This document shows positions 40,274 to 50,237 of a stretch of DNA of 62,333 nucleotides, piece after piece. Position 1 is the first letter of the stretch. Each line of letters opens with the position of its first letter. Made by a program: the position numbers and the translations under genes. Origin of the DNA: Acidobacteriota bacterium (GTDB taxonomy: Bacteria > Acidobacteriota > Terriglobia > Acidiferrales > UBA7541); the NCBI GenBank assembly GCA_003225315.1, contig QHZD01000053.1, forward strand, positions 1-62,333, in the 5' to 3' direction. Under the pieces are notes generated by a model. It ran no database searches, was not told the origin of the DNA, and saw only the letters and a program-made list of their open reading frames with translations.

Positions 40274-42907
40274 ATGGTAGCGGCTGATTCCAGAGCGACA
40301 CGAGTTTATCGCGCACTTCTTCGGCTTCTTCCCTTCGATTTTCGGAGCGACTTCGGCCCCGAAATGGAAATTGTTTTCCAGGAACAACACAAAGAAGCAG
40401 GGCGTCGCAACGGGACGAGGGGTGTTCTGCGGCTATGGTGGGAAACGGTTGTGGAAATTTTCCGGACGGCGCCGGCGGAGCACCTGGCGATGTTCCGCCA
40501 GGATGCGGGATTTGCGCTGAGAATGATGCGCAAGAGCCCAGGGTTCACGATCGCGGCAATTCTGACGCTGGGCCTGGGAATCGGCGCGAATTCGGCGATT
40601 TTCAGCGTGGTGAATGCCGTACTGCTGAGGCCGCTGCCGTATGAACATGGCGAGCGCCTAGTGGTCTTGCGGCAACGCCTGGGAATGATGGACCAACGCT
40701 TTTCTGCCGCAGACACAAACGATTACCGCGGGCAAACCCGCTCGCTCGACGGCTTGGTCGAATACCACAACATGAATTTCATCTTGCTGGGCCGCAGCGA
40801 GCCGCAGCGCGTGGAAACGGGAGTGGTTTCTTGGAATTACTTCGATGTTTTTGGAGTCAAGCCGCTTTTTGGGCGCACTTTCCGCCCGGAAGATGAGCAG
40901 CCCGGGGCGCCTGCCGTGCTGATGCTCAGCAACGAATATTGGATCAAGAGTTTCGGCGGCGACCCGACAGTCGTGAACAAGACGTTCTCGATGAACGACA
41001 GGGTTCACACGGTAATCGGTGTGCTGCCGCCGGTACCACAATACCCGGACGAAAATGACGTGTACATGCCAACGACCGCGTGCCCTTTCCGGTCGCGTCC
41101 TTCGACTGTCGCAAACCGTCAGGCGCGCATGGTGCAGGTTTTTGGGCGGATGAAGACAGGCATGAGCGTGAGCCAGGCGCAGGCGGATTTGAGCGGGGTT
41201 GCAGCTAATCTGCAGAGGGCCTACCCGAAAGACTACCCTGAGGGAAACGACTATTCGGTGAAGCCATCATTACTTGAGGAAGAGCTGACGCAAAATGCGC
41301 GACCCACGATGTTGGTGCTATTGGCGGCAGCAGGATTCGTGCTACTGATCGCGTGCGCGAACGTCGCGAACCTGAATCTCTCGCGGATGGTGCGGCGGGA
41401 GCGAGAACTGGCGGTGCGTGCGGCCCTGGGTGCGGGACGTGTGCGCATGTTCCGGCAACTTCTGACGGAGAGTTTCTTGCTCGCGGTCTTCGGCGGGGGC
41501 CTGGGCCTGCTCTTTTCCTGGGGGGCGCTGAGCTTGCTGATAGGTTTTGCGGCGCGATTCACCCCGCGGGCGCGCGAGATTCAGATGGACGGCTGGGTGT
41601 TGGGCTTTACTTTCCTGGTGGCGGTGCTGACGAGTTTGCTTTCCGGCACCGTACCAGCTCTGGCGCCGCGGGAGACTGTCGTCGGGGCGCTCAAGGAAGG
41701 CGGCGCGCAGTCTACCATCGGGCGCGGGAGGCACAGGATGAGGAGTTTGCTCATTGTGGCGCAAGTCGGCGTTTCCTTTCTGCTGCTGATTGGCGCGGGA
41801 CTGATGTTGCGTAGCTTCATGAAACTGCAGCATGTGGACCCCGGGTTCCAGCCGGAAAACGTGTTGACGATGGACATTGCACTGGACTTTGTCAAATACA
41901 ACACTGACGACAAACAGCGGGCCTTTTTTGAAACCTTGCTGGAGAAGGTTCAGACGCAAAGCGGAGTTAAATCGGCCGCCGCTTCGATGATGATTCCCTT
42001 TACCTCGGGCATGACCATGACCAGCGATTTTCAGATCGAGGGGCAAGCACCCGCGCCGGGCGAGGCGCTGCCGAAAGCCGATTTCAGGATTGTGAGCCCG
42101 TCTTATTTCGAAGCGCTGCACATTCCTATTCTCACCGGGCGCGGATTCGTGCAAACCGACCGGCCGGGCAATCCCGTGGTGGCGATTGTGAATCGAAGTG
42201 CCGCAAAACATCTCTGGGGAGAGCATGATCCGGTCGGAACACGGTTCTCCGGCGACGAAGGGAAAACCTGGACCCAGATTGTTGGGGTGGTCGGCGACAT
42301 TAAACAGTACGGACTCGACAAAGACGTCGCAGATGAAATTTATGTACCGATGGCACAGTTCCCCATGATGCAGGCCAGCCTGGTGATTAAGACGACAGTG
42401 GAGCCGATGAGCATCGCGCGGGGTGTTATCGAGTTGCTGCACGCCGTCGACCCGAATCAACCGGCCGCGCGAGTGCAGTCGCTCGAACAAGTACGCGCGG
42501 AATCCGTGGCCGCGCCGCGGCTGACAACGAACTTGCTGGGGTTGTTCGCTTTGCTGGCACTGGCGATTGCAGCCACGGGCATTGGCGGGGTGATGGCGCT
42601 GGCGGTCGGCCAGCGCCGGCATGAGATTGGAGTACGCATGGCCATCGGCGCGCGCCCGGGAGAAATCCTGCGAATGATTCTGAGGCAAGGCATGGTTCTC
42701 GCGCTGGTTGGCGTAGCGCTGGGCTTATTCGGCGCACTCTGGCTGACGCGCCTCTTGCAGCAACTGCTCTTTGAAGTGACTCCGACGGATCCACTGACGT
42801 ATCTAGGAGTTGCGGTAGTGCTCGGGTTGGCGGCGTTGGTGGCCTGCTACGTTCCGGCGCACCGCGCGTCGCGCGTGGACCCCATTATCGCCCTGCGCAT
42901 TGAATAA
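40274..42907 (+). CDS. ADOP-type MacB-like ABC permease
   Basis: This protein of about 877 aa matches the acidobacterial duplicated orphan permease layout. A cytosolic N-terminal part (RVYRALLRLLPFDFRSDFG) leads to two MacB/FtsX halves, each with a periplasmic domain and membrane helices. FTIAAILTLGLGIGANSAIFSVVNAVLLRPLP marks the first (about residues 90-122), and GVMALAVGQRRHEIGVRMAIGA the end of the second. There is no ATPase gene nearby, as usual for these orphans. GGGAGG precedes the ATG at 40274; a GTG at 40250 is less likely. Substrate unknown; export of a peptide or lipoprotein is possible. Confidence 0.9.
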   Translation: MVAADSRATRVYRALLRLLPFDFRSDFGPEMEIVFQEQHKEAGRRNGTRGVLRLWWETVVEIFRTAPAEHLAMFRQDAGFALRMMRKSPGFTIAAILTLGLGIGANSAIFSVVNAVLLRPLPYEHGERLVVLRQRLGMMDQRFSAADTNDYRGQTRSLDGLVEYHNMNFILLGRSEPQRVETGVVSWNYFDVFGVKPLFGRTFRPEDEQPGAPAVLMLSNEYWIKSFGGDPTVVNKTFSMNDRVHTVIGVLPPVPQYPDENDVYMPTTACPFRSRPSTVANRQARMVQVFGRMKTGMSVSQAQADLSGVAANLQRAYPKDYPEGNDYSVKPSLLEEELTQNARPTMLVLLAAAGFVLLIACANVANLNLSRMVRRERELAVRAALGAGRVRMFRQLLTESFLLAVFGGGLGLLFSWGALSLLIGFAARFTPRAREIQMDGWVLGFTFLVAVLTSLLSGTVPALAPRETVVGALKEGGAQSTIGRGRHRMRSLLIVAQVGVSFLLLIGAGLMLRSFMKLQHVDPGFQPENVLTMDIALDFVKYNTDDKQRAFFETLLEKVQTQSGVKSAAASMMIPFTSGMTMTSDFQIEGQAPAPGEALPKADFRIVSPSYFEALHIPILTGRGFVQTDRPGNPVVAIVNRSAAKHLWGEHDPVGTRFSGDEGKTWTQIVGVVGDIKQYGLDKDVADEIYVPMAQFPMMQASLVIKTTVEPMSIARGVIELLHAVDPNQPAARVQSLEQVRAESVAAPRLTTNLLGLFALLALAIAATGIGGVMALAVGQRRHEIGVRMAIGARPGEILRMILRQGMVLALVGVALGLFGALWLTRLLQQLLFEVTPTDPLTYLGVAVVLGLAALVACYVPAHRASRVDPIIALRIE

Positions 42908-43135
42908 GATCGGGGAAACAGCATCTTGAAGCCGGTCGTGGGTGTCCAATGAGGATGCCAGCCAAGGATTCCCGCAGACTTGTTCCCCAATCGCCTTCGC
43001 GGCCTCGACCCAGGCTTGACGCTCTGCGGGACTTAAATGCGTAAACTCTGGCGCCTTGTTGACACCGGAACCGCGCTCTTCAAGAACCCGCCAGTAATGC
43101 ACAAACGCCAGTTCCCCGAGCCAGTCGTCTAGCAT
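42803..43135 (-). CDS. Hypothetical protein, uncertain
   Basis: A 110-residue frame is convincing in its first about 77 residues (WLGELAFVHYWRVLEERGSG and LSPAERQAWVEAAKAI look like real helices). Its end overlaps the 3' end of the ADOP gene by 105 bp, where the residues become Arg-rich shadow sequence. No ribosome-binding site is clear. It could be a small gene with a decayed end, or non-coding. Confidence 0.35.
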   Translation of the reverse strand: MLDDWLGELAFVHYWRVLEERGSGVNKAPEFTHLSPAERQAWVEAAKAIGEQVCGNPWLASSLDTHDRLQDAVSPILFNAQGDNGVHARRAVRRNVAGHQRRQPEHYRNS

Positions 43136-43326
43136 GAGCGAATACTTCTATATTCCCACTTCGGGAACAATCAGGTAAACACTTGAACGCGGCTAGGGGT
43201 GAACTCCCGATGTTCAAGGCTTCTTCCGGCTCTCATAGCCCTCCGCGTGGAATAGAGGGCAAGCAAATACTAACCGCGTGAGTCTTTCCACTTCCCTTCC
43301 TGTAAACTACTATCGGTGGTGGTTGT

Positions 43327-43554
43327 GTGAAGAAGATTGCTATCCAAGGTCTCGCGGTGCTCTCATCACTGTGCTTGGCCGCGATCGCTGAACAGTGCTT
43401 CGAGCGGCTATGGGTTGTCACAATGCCCTCGGGCAATCGAGAGATTTACCATGGATCGGTATCCATTATTTCCTCAATTCTGCTTTTCGGCGCCGTGGCA
43501 GTAGTCATTTACAAGGTAACGATACGAGCTTTCAAGCGAATTGCACCACGGTAA
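43327..43554 (+). CDS. Small membrane protein, hypothetical
   Basis: This 75-aa frame starts at GTG and has two hydrophobic helices (GLAVLSSLCLAAIAEQCF and SIISSILLFGAVAVVIYKV) with a basic C-terminus. The ribosome-binding site is weak (GGTGGTGG). It sits alone in a gene-poor stretch and no family is recognised. Confidence 0.5.
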   Translation: MKKIAIQGLAVLSSLCLAAIAEQCFERLWVVTMPSGNREIYHGSVSIISSILLFGAVAVVIYKVTIRAFKRIAPR

Positions 43555-43648
43555 GAGGTAACCAACCCTCCGCCCAATAATCCTGATGCTGGTCCTGAGG
43601 TAGTACATCTGGTAAACTGTAAGTTGCTGGGCCGCACCTAGGGATGTG

Positions 43649-43718
43649 TGACCGCCGGGCGGTCAACCTACATAAAAGGGACATTCATCAAGGCTGCTGG
43701 TTGTTTCGGCAGCTATTT
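43649..43718 (+). promoter_or_regulatory. Leader hairpins upstream of typA
   Basis: TGACCGCC (43649-43656) pairs with GGCGGTCA (43658-43665) across one base. GCTGC (43693-43697) pairs with GCAGC (43709-43713), followed by TATTTTT. The second resembles a weak terminator inside the leader, so attenuation or a cold-regulated leader is possible. Evidence is structural only. Confidence 0.35.
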
Positions 43719-43767
43719 TTGTCTTTAGAAGGGATTTGGCCGCGAACGGCCATGACAAGCAGGAATT

Positions 43768-45600
43768 ATGAGTGAAAAGATTCGCAACATCGCCATCATC
43801 GCGCACGTGGACCACGGCAAGACCACGCTGGTGGACGCCATGCTCAAGCAGAGCGGGATTTTTCGCGCGAATGAAGCTGTCGTCGAGCGCGTGATGGATT
43901 CCAACGATCTGGAACGCGAGCGCGGCATCACTATTCTGGCGAAAAACACCGCGCTTTTTTTTCACGACACGAAGATCAATATCGTGGACACGCCCGGGCA
44001 CAGCGATTTTGGCGGCGAAGTGGAGCGCGCACTGCGCATGGTGGACGGCGTCGTGGTTCTGGTCGACGCGAGCGAAGGGCCGCTGCCGCAGACGCGCTAT
44101 GTTTTGCAGAAAGCGCTGGCAGCCAAGCTGCCTCCGGTAATCGTGCTGAACAAGATCGACCGCGCCGATGCCCGCGCCAAGGAAGTGCTCGACGAAATCT
44201 ACGATCTCTTCATCGATCTCGACGCCACGGAGGACCAGCTCGATTTTCCGGTCATTTATACAAACGCTCGCGACGGGGTGGCGCACCGGACGCCGGGCGA
44301 CGGCTCAAAGGATTTGCTGCCGCTTTTCGAGGCCATCGTAAAGCACATTCCGGCTCCTCCGGGCGAGCCCGATGGTGTTTTGCAAATCCAGGTGATGAAC
44401 CTGGATTACAGCGAGTTTTTGGGACGCATCGCGATCGGGCGGGTATTCAACGGTACGCTGAAGCGTGGCGCGGAGGTAGGCATCAGCAAGCTGGACGGCA
44501 AGCTGACACCGACGCGAATCACCAAGCTGTATACCTTCCGTGGCCTGGAACGGGATGAAGCGCAAGCCGTTCCCGCGGGCGACCTGGTGGCGATTGCGGG
44601 CGTTGAGGGCATCAACATCGGAGAAAGCATCACGGATCTGGCGAACCCCATGCCGCTGGAGCCGCTGCTGATCGACGAGCCCACGCTGGCGATGATTTTT
44701 ACCGTGAACAGCGGTCCGCTTTCCGGCAAAGAAGGAACTTTTCTGACTTCGCGCGACCTGCGCGACCGTCTGCAAAAGGAACTTTTGACGAACGTGTCCA
44801 TCCGCGTGGAGGACACGGACACGCCAGAGTCGTTTCGCGTGCTGGGGCGCGGGGAATTGCAACTGGCGATTTTGATCGAGACGATGCGGCGCGAAGGCTT
44901 TGAATTGATGGTGGGCAAACCCGAAATCGTAACGCGTACGGAGAACGGCAAGAAACTCGAGCCGCTGGAGCGGCTGGTGATTGACGTGCCCGAGAATTTC
45001 ATCGGCATTATCATGGAAACCATCGGCAGCCGGCGCGGCGAAATGATCAAGATGAGCAATCATGGCTCAGGCCGCGTGCGCATGGACTTCAAAATCCCTT
45101 CGCGGGGATTGATTGGGCTGCGCAGCCAGTTGCTTACGGATACGCGCGGCACGGCGCTGATTCATTCGATTTTCGAAGGCTGGATGGAATACGGCGGAGA
45201 GATGGCGTTGCGACCAACGGGCGCGCTGGTTGCGGACCGTGGCGGGCCGTCCACTGCGTTTGCGCTGTGGAACATCCAGGAGCGCGGCGAACTGTTCATC
45301 GGGCCGGCCATCGAGGTGTACGAAGGCATGATCGTGGGCGAAAATTCGCGCGAGCAGGACATGGACGTCAACGTTACGAAAGAAAAGAAGCAGACCAACA
45401 TGCGTTCGTCCAGCGCCGACGAAGCGATTCGCCTGATTCCGCACCGCGAACTGAGTCTCGAGCAAGCGATCGAATTCATTGCCGATGACGAGTTCGTGGA
45501 GATTACGCCGAAGTCGATCCGGCTACGCAAGAAAGTTCTGCAAGCCAACAAACGCCCTCGCCGCTGGCAGGAAATTCGCGCCAGCCAAGAGGTCCGATAA
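43768..45600 (+). CDS. typA: Translational GTPase TypA/BipA
   Basis: This 610-aa ribosome-binding GTPase has G1 [11 protein letters not shown] (about residue 12), the switch [31 protein letters not shown], and the EF-G-like domains III and V. The TypA-specific C-terminal domain has [20 protein letters not shown] and [13 protein letters not shown]. It helps ribosome assembly and growth under stress. AGGA precedes the ATG. A leader with two hairpins lies upstream. Confidence 0.95.
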   Translation: MSEKIRNIAIIAHVDHGKTTLVDAMLKQSGIFRANEAVVERVMDSNDLERERGITILAKNTALFFHDTKINIVDTPGHSDFGGEVERALRMVDGVVVLVDASEGPLPQTRYVLQKALAAKLPPVIVLNKIDRADARAKEVLDEIYDLFIDLDATEDQLDFPVIYTNARDGVAHRTPGDGSKDLLPLFEAIVKHIPAPPGEPDGVLQIQVMNLDYSEFLGRIAIGRVFNGTLKRGAEVGISKLDGKLTPTRITKLYTFRGLERDEAQAVPAGDLVAIAGVEGINIGESITDLANPMPLEPLLIDEPTLAMIFTVNSGPLSGKEGTFLTSRDLRDRLQKELLTNVSIRVEDTDTPESFRVLGRGELQLAILIETMRREGFELMVGKPEIVTRTENGKKLEPLERLVIDVPENFIGIIMETIGSRRGEMIKMSNHGSGRVRMDFKIPSRGLIGLRSQLLTDTRGTALIHSIFEGWMEYGGEMALRPTGALVADRGGPSTAFALWNIQERGELFIGPAIEVYEGMIVGENSREQDMDVNVTKEKKQTNMRSSSADEAIRLIPHRELSLEQAIEFIADDEFVEITPKSIRLRKKVLQANKRPRRWQEIRASQEVR

Positions 45601-45617
45601 AATCGTCGTTTGAGCAC

Positions 45618-46049
45618 ATGAAGCTGCAAAACTTCGATGTTTCCGGCTCAATCGAACTCTCGTCGGGAGATTTGCGTTGGGATCTTCACAACTTCGCTGA
45701 ATTCGACGGACTGGAATTGCTTCCGGGTGAGGACGCTGTTGTTATGCGATGGAGCGTCCCTTCCAAACCTAATCCTTGGGGCTGCCGTGAAAACGAATTC
45801 AAAGGCATGAAGCTGGTCTTTACGGACATCTTATTCCTGCATATTGGCCCACGCGATAACGAAATGCCAATGACCGAAGACGGTTGTGTTGCCAGGATTT
45901 TAAAAGTTGATCCAAACATCAAAGGCGATGAACCATATATGCGCGAAATCTTGCATCTAGACGATTCTTTTCGCCTGGTATTTCAATTCCAAAGTGGTCG
46001 CATAATTGAAATCGAATCCATGACCGCAGAGCTGGTTCCTATAACATAG
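45618..46049 (+). CDS. Hypothetical protein
   Basis: This 143-aa protein starts 18 nt after typA. It has strands such as LQNFDVSGSIELSSGDLRWDL and HLDDSFRLVFQFQSGRIIEIES and no signal peptide. Base composition is lower in GC than typA. No family is recognised and no ribosome-binding site is obvious. It may be cotranscribed with typA. Confidence 0.6.
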   Translation: MKLQNFDVSGSIELSSGDLRWDLHNFAEFDGLELLPGEDAVVMRWSVPSKPNPWGCRENEFKGMKLVFTDILFLHIGPRDNEMPMTEDGCVARILKVDPNIKGDEPYMREILHLDDSFRLVFQFQSGRIIEIESMTAELVPIT

Positions 46050-46124
46050 GCCGCGTTGGACCTCAGATCCCCGCCTTTATGCAAGAAGTCTCGCGTACCA
46101 GAAGCCAAGAGCTGACCGCAAGCA

Positions 46125-47213
46125 TCATTTCCCGTCCAGCAATTCCGCCAGGTACTGCTTCCACAAGACCGCCTTTGTATGCGTGCCGTGGCCACGCGTT
46201 TCATCGCTGATGGGAATCAAGACGAAGCGCGCGTTTTTGACTCTTTTGATTTCTGTTGCCGCCATGACCAGCTCGGGCGGATTGATGAAATCGTCCGCGG
46301 AATTGATGTACATGACCGGCGCGGTGATTTTCTCGAGGTTCGGCGAGGGATCGTAATTGCGCGAGGCGTTTACCGCATACAAAAGATCGTTGGCATCGAG
46401 CCCGGTCATGCGCGTCTTGAAGTAGTCGTCCAGATATTTGTCGGCGGCATCCCGCGTGGGCAAAGTCTTCTGCATGTAGAGCGGTGCGCTGCCGGCAATG
46501 AGCAACAAGTCGAGCGCGGTGCGCAGTGCTTGCTGTGGCTGCGCGGAGTACTCTCCGCCTTTCCATTCCGGATCGTTGCGAATGGCGTCCATCACCATCT
46601 TGCGCCACACGCGGTTGCGTCCCGCGATCTGTACGGGCTGGCAAGCCAGCGGCATCAGTGCATCCATGAAATCGGGATAGGTTTCTCCCCACACAAAGGA
46701 ATGCATACAGCCCATGGAAGTGCCCAGGATGAGGTGCAAGTGATTGACGCCGAGGCCTGCGCTAAGGAGCTGGTGGTGCGCGGCGACCATGTCGTCATAG
46801 TCGTATTGCGGGAAGTGAGCGTGCAGCTCGTCGCTGGGCTTCGACGATTTCCCATGGCCGATGCCGTCCGGAAGAATGATGAAGTATCGCGCGGCGTCCA
46901 GGAGCTGGCCCGGCCCAAATAATTCGCCAGCAAAAATGGGGGTGAGAAATTGGTGGCCGGTGCCGCCGGTGCCGTGAAGAATCAGAACGGCGTTCGTGAC
47001 GCGGTCCTGAGCGTCGCGCGCGGGCTTGCCCAGCGTCGTGTAGTGCAAGCGCAATTCCGGCAGCGTTTCGCCCGAATGGAACTTGAAATTCTTGACGGTG
47101 AAATCGCCCTCGGTTGTGGCAGGCCACGAAGCTGTCTGGCCCTGTGTCGGCAGGCTCAACAAAAGAGGGACCGCCGCTGCCAACACAAATAAACGCGATA
47201 CAGTTCTCCGCAT
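46125..47213 (-). CDS. Secreted alpha/beta hydrolase (homoserine acetyltransferase-like fold)
   Basis: This protein of about 362 aa has a signal peptide (RRTVSRLFVLAAAVPLLLSLP). The alpha/beta-hydrolase core has the oxyanion-type VLILHGTGGTG, the nucleophile serine in GTSMGCMHSFVWG, Asp in INSADDFINPPE and His in GHGTHTKAVLW. The fold is near MetX, but the signal peptide and the GTSMGCMHS nucleophile differ from cytosolic homoserine acetyltransferases, so a secreted esterase or amidase is more likely. GAGGTG precedes the ATG at 47213. Confidence 0.8.
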   Translation of the reverse strand: MRRTVSRLFVLAAAVPLLLSLPTQGQTASWPATTEGDFTVKNFKFHSGETLPELRLHYTTLGKPARDAQDRVTNAVLILHGTGGTGHQFLTPIFAGELFGPGQLLDAARYFIILPDGIGHGKSSKPSDELHAHFPQYDYDDMVAAHHQLLSAGLGVNHLHLILGTSMGCMHSFVWGETYPDFMDALMPLACQPVQIAGRNRVWRKMVMDAIRNDPEWKGGEYSAQPQQALRTALDLLLIAGSAPLYMQKTLPTRDAADKYLDDYFKTRMTGLDANDLLYAVNASRNYDPSPNLEKITAPVMYINSADDFINPPELVMAATEIKRVKNARFVLIPISDETRGHGTHTKAVLWKQYLAELLDGK

Positions 47214-47559
47214 GAAGCACCTCGCCAAGCCAAGAATCTATCACGCTCAGACAACATTTCTTGCGCCTCAGACGCCACCGGAATAAATTCCATGGCGCGC
47301 AAGTCTTTCTCTATGGAGCCGTGGCCGGAAACAACGGATATGCAGGCGCGACCGGGTGCGAAGCGCTCAGCGACTTCGCGCAGGTTTCCGATCACGGCTC
47401 TCTATTGCCTCACCAAAAACCCGTCTCAAAGTAGTTCGCTCCTGGCCACGATTTGATGTAGAGTCAGTGGCTCGAACACAGCCCGCTCTGAAAACGCTGC
47501 ACCCAAAAGGCTTACTCGCCTTGGGACTGCCAGCGTAAACTTTGTGCCCAAGGAGACTG
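47214..47559. other. Intergenic region with one doubtful frame
   Basis: A 79-residue frame on the minus strand (47395 down to 47156) has a protein-like start (LREVAERFAPGRACISVVSG) but runs into the hydrolase gene and has no ribosome-binding site, so it is not called. The rest should hold the promoter for the polyketide synthase gene. Confidence 0.4.
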
Positions 47560-48654
47560 ATGGAATCCGCGAGCAATCGACCTGCAGAAACGGCCGCATC
47601 CTCGTTTCCCACCATCGCCGCGACAGCTACCGCTCTGCCGCCCTACACCATCACCCGCGAGGACGTAAAGGTTTACATGGGGCGGGTGTTTGACATCCCC
47701 GAGCGCCGGCTCGAAGCGATGATGAGCATCGTCGACAATGCTCAGGTGCACAAGCGGCACGCCATTTTCCCGCTCGACTACACTATCGAGCCGCGCCCAC
47801 TCTCGCAAACCAACAACGAATACATCGAGCACGCGGTGAAGCTCGGCCGGGAAGCGGCGGAAAAATGCCTGGAGCGCGCGGGCTTGAAGCCAGATGAAAT
47901 CGACATGATTATCACGGTGTCCTGCACGGGCTTCATGATTCCGTCGCTGGACGCTCACCTGATCAATCTGATGGGCTTCCGCTCGAACGTGCGCCGCATG
48001 CCATTCACGGAACTCGGTTGCGCCGCGGGCGCTATGGCCCTGGGCCGGGCGGCCGATTTCTTGAAGGCTGAGCCCGGCGGAAACGTCCTGATTATCGCCG
48101 TCGAGCTGCCTTCCCTCACTTTTCAGCGCAAGGACATTTCGCAAGCCAACCTGATTTCTTCGATTCTCTTTGGTGACGGCGCGGCAGCCGTGGTGGTCAG
48201 CGGGAAAAAGATGCAGGGACCGAAGATTCTCGAAACAGAAACTTACACGTTTCCCGATTCGCTGGGAGCGATGGGCTTTGATTTGCGCGATTCCGGATTC
48301 CACATCCTGCTGGCAAAAGATGTTCCGGAAATGATCGGCGGAAAAATCAGCGGGCTGGTGCAGGGCTTCCTCGATCGCAACGGACGGAAGCGGGAAGAGA
48401 TCAAAGGGTGGATCCTGCATCCCGGCGGAGCGCGGCTGCTCGGAAACATCGAGACGGAGCTCGGTTTGTGCAAGTGCGATACGCAGCCCTCGTGGGACAT
48501 TCTGGGAAATGTTGGAAATCTTTCCAGCGCGACGATTCTTTTCATCCTGCAGGAATGGTTGGAAAAAAGACCGCTCAACGCCGGTGAGTATGCGGTGGCG
48601 GCGGCGTTTGGCCCGGGCTTCAGCGCGGAATTTTTGCTACTGCAATGGACCTGA
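47560..48654 (+). CDS. Type III polyketide synthase
   Basis: This protein of about 364 aa has the thiolase-fold active site of chalcone synthase relatives: Cys in ELGCAAGAMALG (about residue 150), His in WILHPGGARL and Asn in GNVGNLSSATI. VSCTGFMIPSLD is also typical. It should condense acyl-CoA starters with malonyl units into a pyrone, resorcinol or similar aromatic lipid. AAGGAG precedes the ATG at 47560. It overlaps the ICMT-like methyltransferase gene by 10 bp, a partnership known from alkylresorcinol clusters. Confidence 0.92.
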   Translation: MESASNRPAETAASSFPTIAATATALPPYTITREDVKVYMGRVFDIPERRLEAMMSIVDNAQVHKRHAIFPLDYTIEPRPLSQTNNEYIEHAVKLGREAAEKCLERAGLKPDEIDMIITVSCTGFMIPSLDAHLINLMGFRSNVRRMPFTELGCAAGAMALGRAADFLKAEPGGNVLIIAVELPSLTFQRKDISQANLISSILFGDGAAAVVVSGKKMQGPKILETETYTFPDSLGAMGFDLRDSGFHILLAKDVPEMIGGKISGLVQGFLDRNGRKREEIKGWILHPGGARLLGNIETELGLCKCDTQPSWDILGNVGNLSSATILFILQEWLEKRPLNAGEYAVAAAFGPGFSAEFLLLQWT

Positions 48655-49217
48655 GCGTCATTGTTTTTCTCGGTTTGCTTTTCGCCGTAGCGTTACTACG
48701 TCTGGTCGAGTTGCGTATCTCCAAGCGGCATCAGAAGGGAATGGCAGCTCGCGGCGCGGCGAAAATTGATGAGCCGAGATTCCGCTGGATGGTGCTGCTG
48801 CACACCGCGGTTCTGCTTGGCGCAGCGCTAGAAGTCGTTCTTCTGCGGCGTCCCTTTATTCCGTGGCTGGCTGCGCCGATGTTTGCCGTTTTTTTGGCGG
48901 CCAACGCCGTGCGTTGGTGGGTAATACGCTCGCTGGGGGAACACTGGAACGTTCAGGTCATGGATTCCACGCGCCTCGGCGTGGTGACCTCTGGACCATT
49001 TCGCTACGTCCGGCATCCCAATTATGCTGCGGTTTTTGCGGAAATGCTTGCGCTTCCGCTGATTCACATGGCGTGGATCACCGCGACCGTTGGAGCTGTG
49101 GCGCATGCCGGAATACTGGCGCAACGCCTCTCGACCGAAGAGCGCGTGCTCTTTGCCAATCCTGACTATCGCGCGGCGATGAACGGCAAACCGCGCTTCT
49201 TGCCTGGCCTTTTCTGA
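48645..49217 (+). CDS. Isoprenylcysteine-carboxyl-methyltransferase-like membrane protein
   Basis: This 190-aa membrane protein has four or five helices and the ICMT motif GPFRYVRHPNY (about residue 118), followed by SxEERVL...FxxPDYRAAMNGKPRFLPGLF. Relatives beside type III polyketide synthases methylate the hydroxyl of alkylresorcinol or pyrone products. The 10-bp overlap with the synthase gene indicates joint translation. The product of this pair is probably a methylated phenolic lipid, by analogy. Confidence 0.85.
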   Translation: MDLSVIVFLGLLFAVALLRLVELRISKRHQKGMAARGAAKIDEPRFRWMVLLHTAVLLGAALEVVLLRRPFIPWLAAPMFAVFLAANAVRWWVIRSLGEHWNVQVMDSTRLGVVTSGPFRYVRHPNYAAVFAEMLALPLIHMAWITATVGAVAHAGILAQRLSTEERVLFANPDYRAAMNGKPRFLPGLF

Positions 49218-49229
49218 AGAGAAGGATAA

Positions 49230-50153
49230 ATGCGTTGGCGAAGCCATAGCGTGGTGGCCCTGCTGCTCTTCTCGCCGGCCGTCTGCAACGCTCGGGCGAA
49301 TGCCGATGCCGCCAGTCCAGCGTTCAGCAACGTGCCGGAACTCGTTTCCGGATTTCAGTCCTTGTATCTTCAAAATTTCACCGAAGCTCGCGAAAAATTC
49401 TCCAAATGGGAAACGGAGCATCCGGACGAGCCATTTGGCGAAGTTGCTGTTGCGGCCAGCTACCTCTTCGAGGAGTTCTATCGGCAGAATGTTCTCTCTA
49501 GCGATTTCTTCTTGAACGAAAAAAGATTCCTGCATGGCATTGAAGGCAAGCCCGACCCCGAGCGCATGAAGAGCTTTCAGGAGGCCATCCTGCTAGCTCG
49601 AAGACTTGCCCGCCAGCGCCTGGAGAAAAACGAACACGACCCCGAAGGCTTATTCGCCATGGCCTTATCGGCCGGGATGGAATCGGACGCCGATATGATT
49701 CTCAAGAAAGAGCACATCGAAGCCTTGAAGCGCCTCAAGGAAGCCAACGAGCATGCCAAACAGCTGCTGGCCGAGCAGCCCGATGCGAATGACGCCTATG
49801 TCGCGCTGGGGGCAGCCAACTACATTATCGGAAGCCTCTCCGGCGGCACGCGCTTCATCCTGCGGTTCGGGAGAATTCACGGTGATAAGAAACTCGGCAT
49901 GGAGCAGCTTGGAAAGACTATTGAGAACGGAAGGTACTTGAAGCCGTTTGCAAAAATCCTGCTGGCGCTGGCCGCTCGCCGGCAAAAGCAAAATGATTTG
50001 GCGCAGAAACTCTTGCGCGAATTGAGCGAGGAATTTCCGGAGAGCCCGCTCTACGCTGCCGAGTACGCCAAGGCGATGGGCTGGCCCATTCCCGCGCAGA
50101 TGCATCCCGGAGGCTTTTCGTGTGGCCTCAGTCGCTGCCCTTTTCCCGAATAA
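49230..50153 (+). CDS. Secreted TPR-like protein
   Basis: This 307-aa protein has a signal peptide (VVALLLFSPAVCNARA) and helical hairpins such as LVSGFQSLYLQNFTEAREKFSKW and AKQLLAEQPDANDAYVALGAANYIIGS. These fit tetratricopeptide-like repeats. A Cys pair near the C-terminus (FSCGLSRC) may bind metal or form a disulfide. It starts 13 nt after the methyltransferase and probably shares its operon. A link to lipid export or assembly is speculative. Confidence 0.7.
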   Translation: MRWRSHSVVALLLFSPAVCNARANADAASPAFSNVPELVSGFQSLYLQNFTEAREKFSKWETEHPDEPFGEVAVAASYLFEEFYRQNVLSSDFFLNEKRFLHGIEGKPDPERMKSFQEAILLARRLARQRLEKNEHDPEGLFAMALSAGMESDADMILKKEHIEALKRLKEANEHAKQLLAEQPDANDAYVALGAANYIIGSLSGGTRFILRFGRIHGDKKLGMEQLGKTIENGRYLKPFAKILLALAARRQKQNDLAQKLLRELSEEFPESPLYAAEYAKAMGWPIPAQMHPGGFSCGLSRCPFPE

Positions 50154-50237
50154 ATCATCCGCATTCCCGCGAATAGAATAGAATCGCGCTCGCGTGGTCC
50201 TTGCGCGGTCGATCGATCCTACTCAAGGTGGTGACAA

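Noticed and set aside
46125-47213. Homoserine O-acetyltransferase (metX)
   Set aside because: The protein has a signal peptide and a GTSMGCMHS nucleophile elbow; the fold is shared but the role is probably different.
47156-47395. 79-residue frame on the minus strand
   Set aside because: Protein-like start, but it runs into the hydrolase gene and has no ribosome-binding site.
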